Below, piece after piece: positions 34,805 through 44,631 of a stretch of 64,000 nt of DNA. The number at the start of each line of letters is the position of its first letter. Positions within the stretch are counted from its first letter, which is position 1. The position numbers and the translations under genes are program-made. The notes beneath the pieces were generated by a model. It searched no databases, was not told where the DNA came from, and saw only the letters and a list, made by a program, of their open reading frames with translations. Origin of the DNA: Sphingomonas adhaesiva (GTDB lineage Bacteria > Pseudomonadota > Alphaproteobacteria > Sphingomonadales > Sphingomonadaceae); NCBI RefSeq assembly GCF_002374855.1, contig NZ_NWVC01000001.1:248001-312000 (forward strand), in the 5' to 3' direction.

Positions 34805-36183
34805 CGTGCCGCGATCACCTCCGCGGCGAAGCGTGCGACGTCGAAGCGTGCTCCGCCGGGGTCCTCGCCGCGCCGCACGATCACCAGCCGTTCCGACGGG
34901 ATGACCATCACATATTGGCCGCGATTGCCCTGCGCCGAATAACTGCCGACGGGTAGGCCCTGGCTGGCGCCGAACAGCCACATCGTCGCGCCATAGCCCT
35001 CCGCCCGGTCGGGCTGCGGCCCGGCGGGGGTGGTCATGTAGCGCATCCAGTCCGCGGGCAGCAGCCGCTTGCCCTGCCACACCCCGTCCTGCAGCCAGAA
35101 CTGCCCCAGCCGCGCGAGATCGCGCGCGGTGGTGTATACGTCGCTCGACAGGATGAAATTGCCCTGCCAGTCCGCCTCCGCGACGGTGTGGCGCATCCCC
35201 AGCGTCGCGAACAGCCGCGACGGCAGCGCGCGATAGCGGGCCTCGCCCAGCGTTGCGCGCAGCGATCGGACCGCCAGCATGATGTCATTGTTGGCATAGC
35301 GGAACCGCTCGCCCGGCTGGGTCGCCAGCGGCCACGACGTCGCCTGTTCGGTGACGGTGGTGCCGCCGAAATAGATCGCGTCGGTGCGGTTGCCCGCGGT
35401 GTCGCTGTGCAGGCCCGACGACATGCGCAACAGCTGGTCCAGCGTGATCCGCGCTCGCGGATCGGCGCCCCACGGGCTTTTCCATTCGGGGATGTTGGCC
35501 AGCTGGCGCGGGTCGACCCCTGCCAGGCCCACCAATGTCCCCGCGATGCTCTTGGCCACCGACCAGGTGCGGTTGGCGACGAACGGGCCGAAGCCGTCGC
35601 GATAGCGTTCCGCCACGACCTTCCCGTCGCGCAGCACCACCACGCCCAGCGTCTCGCTGCCCGCGCCGAAGCTGCCGTCGAACGCGCGGTCGACGGCGCG
35701 CGCCAGCGGTGCGGACGGGCGCGGCGCGATGCCCGCATCGCCCAGCGGCCAGGCGCGCGGATCGGCACCCAGCGGACCCGAAGGGCCGGCAGCGGGGGCG
35801 GGCGACACCGGCACCGGTGCGCCGATCGGGTAGAGCGTGCACCCGCCCGCGCGCGTCCAGGTGGCGCGGCGCGGCGGCAGGCGGCGCTCGGCGTCGAACT
35901 CCACGATCACGCTGGCCGAACGCCGGTCGACCAGCGCGGGCAGTGCGGGGACGATGCGGTCATATTCCGGGTAGATGCCGCGCAATTCAACCTGCTCGAC
36001 CTGCCGCTCGGCGCGCCCGGCGTTGAAGACGCCGCCGCACAGGAACGACGCCTTGTACCCCGCCGCGATCGCGCGGGCATAGGTGCCGCGGTCGCTTTGC
36101 TGCACCGATTGCGGCGATTGCGCCGCCGCGGCGACGGGGGCGAGGAGGGCGAGCGGGAGGAGGAGGCTAGTCGGAACGCGCAT
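34801..36183 (-). CDS. Exported serine hydrolase, class C beta-lactamase fold
   Basis: 460 aa with a signal peptide (MRVPTSLLLPLALLAPVAAAAQ). Residues 150-460 form a beta-lactamase/esterase domain with Ser208-x-x-Lys211 (WSVAKS) and Tyr296-Ala-Asn298 (RYANND). No KTG is seen; the strand before the end is VIPSERLVIVRRG, as in 6-aminohexanoate-dimer-hydrolase-like enzymes. The 125 residues between the signal and the catalytic domain look like an extra domain. An esterase or amidase role is more likely than antibiotic resistance. The start lies inside the 3' end of rarA (17-bp overlap). Confidence 0.85.
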   Translation of the reverse strand: MRVPTSLLLPLALLAPVAAAAQSPQSVQQSDRGTYARAIAAGYKASFLCGGVFNAGRAERQVEQVELRGIYPEYDRIVPALPALVDRRSASVIVEFDAERRLPPRRATWTRAGGCTLYPIGAPVPVSPAPAAGPSGPLGADPRAWPLGDAGIAPRPSAPLARAVDRAFDGSFGAGSETLGVVVLRDGKVVAERYRDGFGPFVANRTWSVAKSIAGTLVGLAGVDPRQLANIPEWKSPWGADPRARITLDQLLRMSSGLHSDTAGNRTDAIYFGGTTVTEQATSWPLATQPGERFRYANNDIMLAVRSLRATLGEARYRALPSRLFATLGMRHTVAEADWQGNFILSSDVYTTARDLARLGQFWLQDGVWQGKRLLPADWMRYMTTPAGPQPDRAEGYGATMWLFGASQGLPVGSYSAQGNRGQYVMVIPSERLVIVRRGEDPGGARFDVARFAAEVIAAR

Positions 36184-37489
36184 GGCGGCGTTCTTCCCAC
36201 CAGGCGAGGCGTTCGGCAACGCGCTTTTCGTAACCGCGCTGCGTGGGTTCGTAGAAGCTCTGCGGCGGCAGTTCGTCGGGCCAATAATTGGCGCCGGAAA
36301 AGCCGCCGTCGGCGTCATGATCATATTCGTAGCCCCCGCCATAGCCGATCTGCTTCATCAGCTTCGTCGGCGCGTTCAGGATATTGGCGGGCGGCATCAG
36401 CGACCCGGTCTCCTTCGCGCTGCGCCACGCCTTTTTCTGCGCCATATAGGCGGCGTTCGATTTGGGGGCGGTGGCCAGGTACAGGCACGCCTGGACGATC
36501 GCCAGTTCTCCCTCCGGCGAGCCGAGGAAGTCATAGGTGTCCTTGGCGGCGATGCACTGCACCAGCGCCTGCGGGTCGGCCAGGCCGATATCCTCCACCG
36601 CGGCGCGGGTCAGGCGGCGCAGGACGTAGAGCGGCTCCTCCCCCGCGGTCAGCATCCGCGCGAGATAGTAGAGCGCGGCCTGCGGATCGGAACCGCGGAT
36701 CGATTTGTGGAGCGCGCTGATGAGGTTGTAATGCCCCTCGCGATCCTTGTCGTAGACCGCGACGCGGCGCTGCAGGAACGCGGACAGGCCGGCGGCGTCG
36801 AGCGGTTCGCCGATGTCGACCGAGAACAGCGTCTCCACCTGGTTGAGCAGGAAGCGCCCGTCGCCATCGGCGCTGGCGACCAGCGCGTCGCGCGCGGCAT
36901 CGGTCAGCGGCAGCGCGCGGCCGACCTCCGCCTCGGCACGCGCGATCAGCTGTTCCAGCGCGGGGCGGGCGAGCCGGTGGAGGATCAGTACCTGCGCGCG
37001 GCTGAGCAAAGCGGCGTTGAGCTCGAACGAGGGGTTTTCGGTGGTCGCGCCGACCAGCGTGACCGTGCCGTCCTCGACATAGGGGAGGAAGCCGTCCTGC
37101 TGCGCGCGGTTGAAGCGGTGAATCTCGTCCACGAACAGCAGGGTGCGCTTGCCCAGCCGCGCATGGTCGCGCGCCTCCGCGAAGACCTTCTTCAGGTCCG
37201 CCACGCCAGAGAAGACCGCCGAGATCGGCGCGAACCGCAAGCCCACCGCATCGGCGAGCAACCGCGCGATGGTGGTCTTGCCGGTGCCCGGCGGCCCCCA
37301 CAGGATCATCGACGACAGACGCCCGGCCGCGACCATCCGCCCGATCGCGCCGTCCGCGCCGGTCAGATGTTCCTGCCCGACCACATCGCCCAGCGTGTGC
37401 GGGCGCAGCCGGTCGGCAAGCGGGGCGTCGTCGGAGACGGCGGCGTCGGCAGGGGGCGCGGGTTCGAACCCGGCGAAGAGGTCGGCCAT
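36167..37489 (-). CDS. rarA: Replication-associated recombination protein RarA (MgsA)
   Basis: AAA+ ATPase related to clamp loaders that acts at stalled forks; 440 aa. Walker A GPPGTGKT at 65-72, Walker B with Asp121-Glu122 (LLFVDEIHRF), the sensor-1 GATTENPSF segment, and C-terminal segments HKSIRGSDPQAALYYLARML and MPPANILNAPTKLMKQIGYG typical of the tetramerisation domain. ATG 37489 is chosen because conserved MADLF follows. Divergent from padR. Confidence 0.95.
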   Translation of the reverse strand: MADLFAGFEPAPPADAAVSDDAPLADRLRPHTLGDVVGQEHLTGADGAIGRMVAAGRLSSMILWGPPGTGKTTIARLLADAVGLRFAPISAVFSGVADLKKVFAEARDHARLGKRTLLFVDEIHRFNRAQQDGFLPYVEDGTVTLVGATTENPSFELNAALLSRAQVLILHRLARPALEQLIARAEAEVGRALPLTDAARDALVASADGDGRFLLNQVETLFSVDIGEPLDAAGLSAFLQRRVAVYDKDREGHYNLISALHKSIRGSDPQAALYYLARMLTAGEEPLYVLRRLTRAAVEDIGLADPQALVQCIAAKDTYDFLGSPEGELAIVQACLYLATAPKSNAAYMAQKKAWRSAKETGSLMPPANILNAPTKLMKQIGYGGGYEYDHDADGGFSGANYWPDELPPQSFYEPTQRGYEKRVAERLAWWEERRHARSD

Positions 37490-37547
37490 GGAGAGGAAAT
37501 AGCGACTGGTGCGCGGGAGCGGGAGGGGGCCACTCAACATCTGCATT

Positions 37548-37595
37548 AAAATATATCTTGACCGCTCTTGACGGCAATTATCAAAGATATATCTT
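37548..37595 (+). promoter_or_regulatory. Two AAGATATATCTT-type operators and padR promoter
   Basis: 37584-37595 is the perfect 12-bp palindrome AAGATATATCTT; 37548-37559 is the same with one mismatch, 36 bp upstream. They are the only AT-rich blocks nearby. A promoter TTGACG (37568-37573), 16 bp, TATCTT (37590-37595) places the -10 inside the second palindrome. This fits autorepression by the PadR protein, whose family binds such AT-rich dyads, and may also touch the divergent rarA promoter. Confidence 0.6.
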
Positions 37596-37620
37596 GGCGC
37601 TATCGTAAGGAGATGGAACG

Positions 37621-38229
37621 ATGAGGCATCATCACATGCACGGCCGCGGCGATCGCTACGCGCGCTGGGAAGCCCGGCTGGCGCAAGGGGCGCTTGACGC
37701 CATGCGCGGCAGTCCGTTCGGCGGCGACTGGTTCACATCGGGCGAGCGGCCCGGCGGCGGGCGGCGCGCGCGGATGTTCGACGGCAGCGAGTTGCGGCTG
37801 GTCCTGCTGAAGCTGATCGCCGACGAACCGCGCCACGGCTACGACCTGATCCGCGCGATCGAGGCGCTGACCGCGGGTGCCTATGCCCCCAGCCCGGGGG
37901 TGGTCTATCCCACGCTGACGCTGCTCGACGAGATGGGGCTGATCGAGGAACGGCAGTCCGAGGGCGCGAAGAAGCGCTTCGGCGCGACGGCGGCGGGGCA
38001 GGCGCATCTCGCCGAACACGCCGCACAGGTCGCGGCGATCATGGCGCGGCTGGAGGCGCTGGCGGCGCATCGCCAGCGGGCGGACATCGCGCCGGTCCGC
38101 CGGGCGATGGGCAACCTGCGCGTCGCGCTGGGCAATGCCTTCGCGCAGGGCGAGGTGCCGCAGGAACGCCTGCATGAGGTCGCGGCAATGATCGACGAAC
38201 TGGCGCAGAAGGTGGAGCGACTGAAATGA
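37621..38229 (+). CDS. PadR family transcriptional regulator
   Basis: 202-aa DNA-binding protein: a His-rich start (MRHHHMHGRGD), then a PadR winged helix (about 55-130; ELRLVLLKLIADEPRHGYDL, SPGVVYPTLTLLDEMGLI, GATAAGQAHL) and a C-terminal helical part for dimerisation (type 1 PadR). AAGGAG lies 6 bp before the ATG. The stop overlaps the next ATG. The ligand is unknown; phenolics or drugs are typical, and the His-rich start could bind a metal. Confidence 0.92.
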   Translation: MRHHHMHGRGDRYARWEARLAQGALDAMRGSPFGGDWFTSGERPGGGRRARMFDGSELRLVLLKLIADEPRHGYDLIRAIEALTAGAYAPSPGVVYPTLTLLDEMGLIEERQSEGAKKRFGATAAGQAHLAEHAAQVAAIMARLEALAAHRQRADIAPVRRAMGNLRVALGNAFAQGEVPQERLHEVAAMIDELAQKVERLK

Positions 38230-38546
38230 GCGTCTCCGTCGCCCGCGTGCCGACCGCATCGGCCAGCCGCTATCTCCAGCAACTCGCCAAGCACTGGAGC
38301 CACAAGATGGAGGTCAGCTTCTCCGCCGAGGAAGCGCGCATCGCCTTTCCGAACGGATCGGTGCTGGAACTGCGTGCCGACAGCGCCACGCTGGACGTGG
38401 TGCTGACCGTTCCCGACGATGGCCCCGACGATGGCGTTGTGGCGCGGATGCGCGAGGTGGTGGCCAGCCACCTCGACCGGTTCGCCTTCCGCGAGGCGCC
38501 GCTGACGTTTGATTGGCGGGACGGCGACTGGCGCGACGGCGCGTGA
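38226..38546 (+). CDS. DUF2218 domain protein
   Basis: 106-aa cytoplasmic protein with the RYLQQLAKHWSHKMEVSF start and the REAPLTFDW end typical of DUF2218. Members often neighbour siderophore-interacting or PadR-type genes; function unknown. It is coupled to padR by an ATGA overlap. Confidence 0.88.
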   Translation: MSVSVARVPTASASRYLQQLAKHWSHKMEVSFSAEEARIAFPNGSVLELRADSATLDVVLTVPDDGPDDGVVARMREVVASHLDRFAFREAPLTFDWRDGDWRDGA

Positions 38547-38550
38547 CGCC

Positions 38551-39720
38551 CTAGCGTCCGCGCGCCGCCAGCACCTCGCGATAGGCGGTCAGCACCGCTT
38601 CGTTCGCGGCGTCCCAGCGGAAATCCTGCGCGCGGACATGTGCGGCGGCGCCGATCCGTGCGCGCAGGGCGTCGTCGCGGACCAGCCGCTCGATCGCGTC
38701 GGCATAGGCTTCCACATCCTGCGGCGTCACCAGAAAGCCGGTGCGGCCCTCCTCCAGCAGGTCGACCGCGCCGGTGGCGCGCGCCGCCACCACGGGCACC
38801 CCGGCGGCCATCGCCTCCGACGTCACCTGTCCCCAGGTTTCGGTGACGCTGGGGTTGAACAGCATGTCCATCGACGCCACCGCGCGGCCCAGGTCGTCGC
38901 CGCTCTGGAAACCGGCGAAGGCGGCGTTGGGGACGCGCTCCGCGAACCATTCCTGCGCCGGCCCCTTGCCGACCACCAGAACGCGATGCGGTACCCCGCG
39001 CGCCTCCAGCACGCGCAGCACGTCGGCGAATACGCCCAGACCCTTTTCCAGCACCAGCCGGCCGAGGAAGCCGATCGCCAGTTCGTCGTCGGCGATCCCC
39101 AGCGACCGGCGCCATTCCAGGCTGCGCTGGTCGGGGTGGAACCGGCGGTGGTTGACGCCGCGTCCCCAGATCGAGATTGGCGACGTCACCCCGAAATCGC
39201 GCAGCACCTCCGCCATCGACGGGGTGGGGACCAGCACGCGGTCGGCACGGTTGTAGAACCGGCGCAGGATCGCCTTGATCGCCGGCTGGATCGCCGCCAG
39301 CCCGTAATATTGGAAATAGGTTTCGAACCGGGTGTGAACGGTCGCCACCACGGGTATGCCGCGCCGCCGCGCCCAGGTGACCGCCGCATGGCCCAGGAAT
39401 TCGGGCGCCGACACGTGCACCAGGTCGGGCGCGAACGCCGCCAGATCGCGGCGCGGCTTGCGCGGCAGGCCGCGGCCCAGCCGATATTCGCCGCGCCCGC
39501 CGGGCATCGCCACCGCGGGCACGTCCACCACCTCGCCGCGCGCCTCGAACGCCGGGGTGCGCGTGGTGGGCGAATAGACGCGCACCTGCACCCCGCGGTC
39601 GAGCAGGTGCCCGACCAGCAGGTTCTGCGCCTGGTTCGCGCCGTCACGGACGTAATTGTAGTTGCCGCTGAAGAACGCGACGCGAAGCGGGGACGTGGGG
39701 GCGGGCGACGGATCGGTCAT
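38551..39720 (-). CDS. GT4 family glycosyltransferase
   Basis: 389-aa retaining GT-B enzyme. N-terminal Rossmann half with NYNYVRDGANQAQNLL and DLVHVSAPEFLGHAA; C-terminal half with GFLGRLVLEKGLG, LVVGKGPA and the donor-site E-x7-E segment (NPSVTETWGQVTSEAMAAG). It resembles GDP-mannose or UDP-sugar dependent alpha-mannosyltransferases of glycolipids. In a sphingomonad a glycosphingolipid or exopolysaccharide role is possible; acceptor not readable. The stop lies 4 bp from that of the DUF2218 gene. Confidence 0.87.
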   Translation of the reverse strand: MTDPSPAPTSPLRVAFFSGNYNYVRDGANQAQNLLVGHLLDRGVQVRVYSPTTRTPAFEARGEVVDVPAVAMPGGRGEYRLGRGLPRKPRRDLAAFAPDLVHVSAPEFLGHAAVTWARRRGIPVVATVHTRFETYFQYYGLAAIQPAIKAILRRFYNRADRVLVPTPSMAEVLRDFGVTSPISIWGRGVNHRRFHPDQRSLEWRRSLGIADDELAIGFLGRLVLEKGLGVFADVLRVLEARGVPHRVLVVGKGPAQEWFAERVPNAAFAGFQSGDDLGRAVASMDMLFNPSVTETWGQVTSEAMAAGVPVVAARATGAVDLLEEGRTGFLVTPQDVEAYADAIERLVRDDALRARIGAAAHVRAQDFRWDAANEAVLTAYREVLAARGR

Positions 39721-39791
39721 CGCGCCCGGTTAACCGCGATATGGGGCAAAATCGCGACGATCGCCCCGGCGGCGTGCACGCGGGCGCGCGG

Positions 39792-41573
39792 TTATGCCGC
39801 CGGCTCGATCTCGTCCTTGCGGCGGACGCGGCGGATGCGGGGTTCGCGGCCCAGCATCGCCTCGCGCCGGATCACCTGGCGCAGTTCGTCGCGCTTGTCG
39901 TGGATCGACGCGATCACCGGCCCCATCGCGACGCCCAGGTCGACCAGCACCGCTTCGGACAGCTGGAGCGAGCTTTCCAGCGTTTCGGGCACCGCATCGG
40001 TGACCCCGGCCTTGTACAGTTCGGCGGCGTGCACCGTGTCGCGCGCGCGGGCGATGATCGGCAGGTCGGGGAAGGCGGCGCGCACGCGCCGCGCGACCCG
40101 CACGGTCAGCACCGGTTCGTCCATCGTCAGGATCAGCGCGCGCGCCCGCGACAGGTCCAGCCGCTCGATCATCTCGGTGCGCGACACGTCGCCGAACACG
40201 ATCGGATAGCCCGCATCGCGCGCGGCGGCGACCGCGTCGATATCCGCCTCCACCGCGACGTACGGCTGGTCGTGGCGCGCCAGCATATCCGCCACCAGCC
40301 GCCCGACGCGGCCGAACCCGAACACCACCGCGCGCGTGCCGTCGGCATGGTCGATCGTGTCGGGCACCGGAGCGCGCCCCTCCAGCCGGCGCGAAATCGC
40401 GCTGCCCAGCTGCGCCAGCAGCGGCGTGATCGTCAGCCCGATCGCGGTCACCGTCTGCCAGAACGTCGCGGTCGATGCCTGGATCAGCTGCGCCTGCGCC
40501 GCGGTCGCCAGCACGATCAGCGTCGTTTCCGACGGACTGCCCATCAGCAGCCCGGTTTCGGCCGCCACGCCGGGGCGCGCCTGCGCAACGCGCAGCAACA
40601 GGTAGGTGACGACCGCCTTGACCGCGACGACGCCGACCACCGCGGCCAGCAGCGCAGCCCAGTTGGCGAGGATCAGCGACAGGTCCAGGCTCATCCCCAC
40701 GGTGATAAGGAACACGCCCAGCGCCAGCCCCTTGAACGGCGCGGTCATCACCTCGACCTCGGTATGATATTCGGTTTCCGCGATCAGCAGCCCGGCCAGC
40801 AGCGCGCCGACGATCGGCGACAGCCCCGCGGCGGTGGTCGCGACGCTGGCGACGATGACGACCAGCAGCGATGCGGCCAGGAACAGCTCCGGGCTTTTGG
40901 TGCGTGCGGCCTGCGCGAACAGCCGCGGCAGGACCAGCCGCCCGCCGACGTACATCGCCACCACGGTCAACCCGCCGCGCAGTGCGACCCCGGCGATGCC
41001 GGCCCACCCCTCGGCGCTGGCGGTGGGCGCCATCGCGCCCAGCGCGAAGATGATCGGGACCAGCGCCAGATCCTCGAACAGCAGCATCGCGAACGCGCCG
41101 CGCCCGACCGGGCTGGTCGTCCCCACCAGCGGCAGCACCAGCGCGGTGGACGACAAAGCGAGCGCGAGGCCCAGTCCCGCCGATCCGCCCCAGCTCTGCC
41201 CCAGCCAGTGCAGCGTCACGCCGATCAGTGCCGCCGAACCGAGCAGTTCCGCCGCGCCGGTGCCGAACACCAGTCGGCGCAGGTTCCACAATCGCTTGAA
41301 CGACAGTTCCAGCCCGATCGAGAACAGCAGCAGGACGATGCCGAATTCGGCGAACGGCGCGATGGATTCGGGGTCCGATATCGTCAGATAGTACAGCCAC
41401 GGCGCGTTCGGGACGAGTGAGCCCAGCCCCGCCGGGCCGACCAGCGCGCCGACCAGGATGAAGCCGATCACCGGGCTGATGCGGAAGCGCGCGAAGGCGG
41501 GGATCACCAGCCCCGCAGCGCCCAGCACCACCAGCGCGTCCGAGAAACCATGATTGTCGAGACCGATCGCCAT
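39792..41573 (-). CDS. CPA2 cation:proton antiporter, YbaL/KefB-like
   Basis: 593-aa inner-membrane antiporter with a Na_H_exchanger domain (FRISPVIGFILVGALVGPAG; FGIVLLLFSIGLELSFKRL; LALSSTALVLPLV; FEDLALVPIIFAL) followed by a TrkA-N/RCK domain (VVFGFGRVGRLVADMLA, YPIVFGDVSR). A second, distinct CPA2 antiporter of the window; probably exports K+ or Na+. It stands alone between the glycosyltransferase and icd. Confidence 0.92.
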   Translation of the reverse strand: MAIGLDNHGFSDALVVLGAAGLVIPAFARFRISPVIGFILVGALVGPAGLGSLVPNAPWLYYLTISDPESIAPFAEFGIVLLLFSIGLELSFKRLWNLRRLVFGTGAAELLGSAALIGVTLHWLGQSWGGSAGLGLALALSSTALVLPLVGTTSPVGRGAFAMLLFEDLALVPIIFALGAMAPTASAEGWAGIAGVALRGGLTVVAMYVGGRLVLPRLFAQAARTKSPELFLAASLLVVIVASVATTAAGLSPIVGALLAGLLIAETEYHTEVEVMTAPFKGLALGVFLITVGMSLDLSLILANWAALLAAVVGVVAVKAVVTYLLLRVAQARPGVAAETGLLMGSPSETTLIVLATAAQAQLIQASTATFWQTVTAIGLTITPLLAQLGSAISRRLEGRAPVPDTIDHADGTRAVVFGFGRVGRLVADMLARHDQPYVAVEADIDAVAAARDAGYPIVFGDVSRTEMIERLDLSRARALILTMDEPVLTVRVARRVRAAFPDLPIIARARDTVHAAELYKAGVTDAVPETLESSLQLSEAVLVDLGVAMGPVIASIHDKRDELRQVIRREAMLGREPRIRRVRRKDEIEPAA

Positions 41574-41643
41574 GCCCGCGACCCTAGGCGGTGCGGGGCG
41601 TGGTTGTCAGCCGTTAAGCGGCGAAATCGGCGCGGCCACAACG

Positions 41644-41682
41644 AAAAGGGCCGCCGCGATCCATGCGATCGCGGCGGCCCTT
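41644..41682 (-). terminator. Intrinsic terminator after icd
   Basis: A perfect 16-bp stem (41646-41661 with 41667-41682) and a 5-base loop; on the minus strand it is followed by TTCG after a T-run formed with the stem end. It lies 43 bp after the icd stop. Confidence 0.8.
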
Positions 41683-41724
41683 CATCGATGGTGGCGGCGC
41701 GGGCGATGCCGCGCCGCGCGGGCG

Positions 41725-42945
41725 TCAGGCCCAGTTAGCCATCTTGTTTTCCAGGTTGACGCGCACCGCCTCGAAGAACTGCTCGGTGGTCATCCACTTC
41801 TGGTCCGGGCCGATCAGGATCGCCAGATCCTTGGTCATGTCGCCGTTCTCGACCGTTTCGATGCAGACCTGCTCGAGCGTCTCGGCGAAGCGGGTGACGT
41901 CGGGCGTGCCATCGAACTTGCCGCGATACTTCAGGCCGCCGGTCCAGGCGAAGATCGACGCGATCGGGTTGGTCGACGTCGCCTTGCCCTGCTGGTGCTG
42001 GCGGAAGTGGCGGGTGACGGTGCCGTGCGCGGCCTCTGCCTCGATCGTCTTGCCGTCCGGGGTCATCAGCACCGAGGTCATCAGCCCCAGCGAGCCGAAG
42101 CCCTGCGCGACCTGGTCCGACTGGACGTCGCCGTCATAGTTCTTGCACGCCCACACGAATTCGCCGTTCCACTTCAGCGCGCTGGCGACCATGTCGTCGA
42201 TCAGGCGGTGTTCGTAGACGATGCCGGCGTCCTTGAACGCATCCTTGAACTCGGCCTCGAACACCTCGGCGAAGATGTCCTTGAAGCGGCCGTCATACGC
42301 CTTGAGGATGGTGTTCTTGGTCGACAGGTACACCGGCCAGCCGCGGCCCAGGCCGTAGTTCATCGACGCGCGCGCGAAGTCGCGGATCGATTCGTCCAGG
42401 TTGTACATGCCCATCGCGACGCCGGCGCCGGGGAAGTTGAACACCTCCTCCTCGATCGTCTCGCCGTTCTCGCCTTCCCACTTCATCGTCAGGCGGCCCT
42501 TGCCGGGCACCTTGAAATCGGTGGCCTTATACTGGTCGCCGAACGCATGGCGCCCGACGACGATCGGGTGCGTCCAGCCAGGGATCAGGCGGGGCACGTT
42601 GCGGATCACGATCGGTTCGCGGAAGACCACCCCGCCCAGGATGTTGCGGATCGTGCCGTTGGGCGACTTCCACATCTTCTTGAGCTTGAATTCCTCGACG
42701 CGCGCCTCGTCCGGGGTGATCGTGGCGCACTTCACGCCGACGCCGTACTTCTGGATGGCGTGGGCGGAATCGACGGTCACCTTGTCGTCGGTGCGGTCGC
42801 GCTCCTCGACGCCCAGGTCGTAATAATCGAGGTCGATGTCGAGATACGGCTTGATCAGGCGCTCGCGGATCCATTCCCAGATGATCCGCGTCATCTCGTC
42901 GCCGTCGATCTCCACGACGGGCGTCTTCACCTTGATCTTGGCCAT
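41725..42945 (-). CDS. icd: NADP-dependent isocitrate dehydrogenase
   Basis: TCA-cycle enzyme producing 2-oxoglutarate and NADPH; 406 aa, the homodimeric eukaryote-like type usual in alphaproteobacteria. Start [20 protein letters not shown], substrate site SPNGTIRN (Ser94, Asn96, Arg100), metal-site region [14 protein letters not shown] ([19 protein letters not shown]) and the GTVTRHFR coenzyme segment. Confidence 0.97.
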   Translation of the reverse strand: MAKIKVKTPVVEIDGDEMTRIIWEWIRERLIKPYLDIDLDYYDLGVEERDRTDDKVTVDSAHAIQKYGVGVKCATITPDEARVEEFKLKKMWKSPNGTIRNILGGVVFREPIVIRNVPRLIPGWTHPIVVGRHAFGDQYKATDFKVPGKGRLTMKWEGENGETIEEEVFNFPGAGVAMGMYNLDESIRDFARASMNYGLGRGWPVYLSTKNTILKAYDGRFKDIFAEVFEAEFKDAFKDAGIVYEHRLIDDMVASALKWNGEFVWACKNYDGDVQSDQVAQGFGSLGLMTSVLMTPDGKTIEAEAAHGTVTRHFRQHQQGKATSTNPIASIFAWTGGLKYRGKFDGTPDVTRFAETLEQVCIETVENGDMTKDLAILIGPDQKWMTTEQFFEAVRVNLENKMANWA

Positions 42946-43076
42946 GTGCGCTTCCTTTTGAGGGAGGTTTGGCGCGGTCGATAGGGGGAAGGGGGCGGGG
43001 GATCAAGGCACGCCGCCGGTATCCGCGCGTGGCGGCAAGCGTTGTCACCGCGCGCCGGGGCCGATAGACCGCGCGG

Positions 43077-43814
43077 ATGACTTCTCTCGACAAGCCGCCG
43101 CAGCACGGCGGGATCCCCGTCACCACGACCGTCAAATGGCGTTTCCCCGCCGTCCATCCGGAAGGGCAGAAATTCACCGCGATCGCGTTCGGCATCACGC
43201 TGCTGATGACGATCGTGTCGAAGGTGTTCTTCTGGCCGTTCCTGGGCATTACCCTGTGGGTGGCGGCGTTCTTCCGCGATCCGGTGCGCGCGACGCCGGT
43301 GGGCGACGACCTGATCGTTTCCCCCGCCGACGGACTGGTCACGATGATCGAGCGGGTTCCCGTCCCGCGCGAGCTGGTGGGCGAGTTGGGCGAGGCGCCG
43401 ATGGTGCGCGTGTCGGTGTTCATGTCGGTGTTCGACGTCCACATCAACCGTTCGCCGATCGCGGGCACGATCCGTCAGGTCGTCTATATATCCGGCAAAT
43501 TCCTGAACGCCGATCTGGACAAGGCGTCGGAAGAGAACGAACGCCAGCATTTCGTGGTCGAGGGGTTCGACGGGCGCAAGGTCGGCTTCACGCAGATCGC
43601 GGGGCTGGTCGCGCGGCGCATCGTCGCCTTCGCGAAGATCGGCGATATCGTCGGCGCCGGCCAGCGCGTCGGGCTGATCCGCTTCGGCAGCCGTGTCGAC
43701 GTGTTTCTGCCCGAAGGCTGCGTGCCGCAGGTCGCGCTGGGGCAGCGCGCGATTGCGGGCGAAACGGTGCTGGGCCGCTTCGGCGGCGCCCCGGTCAGCG
43801 CGATCGCGCAATAG
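43077..43814 (+). CDS. psd: Phosphatidylserine decarboxylase, short (archaeal-type) form
   Basis: Makes phosphatidylethanolamine from phosphatidylserine. 245 aa with an N-terminal hydrophobic hairpin (about 32-65), [13 protein letters not shown], and the self-cleavage site RFGSR (Gly204-Ser205), where the Ser becomes the pyruvoyl group. It lies 1 bp before pssA; the two enzymes act in sequence at the inner membrane. Confidence 0.96.
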   Translation: MTSLDKPPQHGGIPVTTTVKWRFPAVHPEGQKFTAIAFGITLLMTIVSKVFFWPFLGITLWVAAFFRDPVRATPVGDDLIVSPADGLVTMIERVPVPRELVGELGEAPMVRVSVFMSVFDVHINRSPIAGTIRQVVYISGKFLNADLDKASEENERQHFVVEGFDGRKVGFTQIAGLVARRIVAFAKIGDIVGAGQRVGLIRFGSRVDVFLPEGCVPQVALGQRAIAGETVLGRFGGAPVSAIAQ

Positions 43815-43815
43815 G

Positions 43816-44631
43816 ATGCGCGCGCCGCTTCCCCGCCGCCCGCTCGGCCGCCGCCCCGTCGGCGGCCTGCCGCTGCGATCGGTCGCACCCAATGCGGTGA
43901 CCGCGCTGGCGCTATGCTCCGGCCTGTCGGGCATCCGCTTCGCGATTTCCGGCAATTGGGAACTGGCGGTGGTGATGGTGCTGGTCGCCGGGGTGCTCGA
44001 CGGACTGGACGGGCGGGTCGCGCGGATGCTGCACGGCGAAAGCCGCTTCGGTGCCGAGCTGGATTCGCTGTCCGATGCGATCTCGTTCGGCGTGTCGCCG
44101 GCGCTGATCGTCTATCTCTGGTCGCTCAACACATTGCCGCGGTTCGGTTGGATGGCGGCGCTGGTGCTGGCGGTGTTCTGCGCACTGCGCCTCGCGCGCT
44201 TCAACGCCGCGATCGACGCGGCAGAACAGCCGCACAAGTCCGCCGGCTTCCTGACCGGCGTGCCTGCGCCTGCGGGGGCGGCACTTGCGCTGCTGCCGCT
44301 GTTCCTGTGGTTTGTGACGGAGGAACCGATCCTGCGCGACCCGCGGCTGATCGCGCCATGGACAATCTTCGTCGCGCTGCTGATGGTGTCGAGTATCGCG
44401 ACCTTTTCCTGGACGTCGCTGCGGCTACGGCGCAACATCCGGTTCGAGGCGATCGCGGTCGTGGTATTGGTGGGCGCCGCCGCGGTCAGCGCCCCGTGGC
44501 AGACCGCCGCTGCCGCTGGCGTCGCCTATCTGCTCGCGATCCCGTTCAGCGTCGCAAGCTACGGCCGGGTCAAGCGGCTTCGCGCTGGCGCACCGTCCGG
44601 GCCTGCATCGTCGAGCCCGCCCAGCGCCTGA
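43816..44631 (+). CDS. pssA: CDP-diacylglycerol--serine O-phosphatidyltransferase
   Basis: Joins CDP-diacylglycerol and serine to phosphatidylserine. 271-aa membrane enzyme with about eight hydrophobic segments and an exact CDP-alcohol phosphotransferase motif: Asp65-Gly66-x2-Ala69-Arg70-x8-Gly79-x3-Asp83-x3-Asp87. Substrate comes from CdsA (49216-50049 here), product goes to Psd. Its 3' end overlaps the convergent small gene by 62 bp. Confidence 0.95.
   Translation: MRAPLPRRPLGRRPVGGLPLRSVAPNAVTALALCSGLSGIRFAISGNWELAVVMVLVAGVLDGLDGRVARMLHGESRFGAELDSLSDAISFGVSPALIVYLWSLNTLPRFGWMAALVLAVFCALRLARFNAAIDAAEQPHKSAGFLTGVPAPAGAALALLPLFLWFVTEEPILRDPRLIAPWTIFVALLMVSSIATFSWTSLRLRRNIRFEAIAVVVLVGAAAVSAPWQTAAAAGVAYLLAIPFSVASYGRVKRLRAGAPSGPASSSPPSA

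Noticed and set aside
34801..36183. Serine hydrolase as an antibiotic-resistance beta-lactamase
   Set aside because: SxxK and YxN are present but no KTG; the extra N-terminal domain and overall pattern suit an esterase/6-aminohexanoate-hydrolase-like enzyme.
37455..37480. GGTTCGAACCC, which resembles a tRNA T-loop
   Set aside because: It lies inside rarA codons and no cloverleaf can be formed around it.
39741..41420. Open frame of about 560 codons opposite the second CPA2 antiporter
   Set aside because: Low-complexity Arg/His/Gln product; an antisense shadow.
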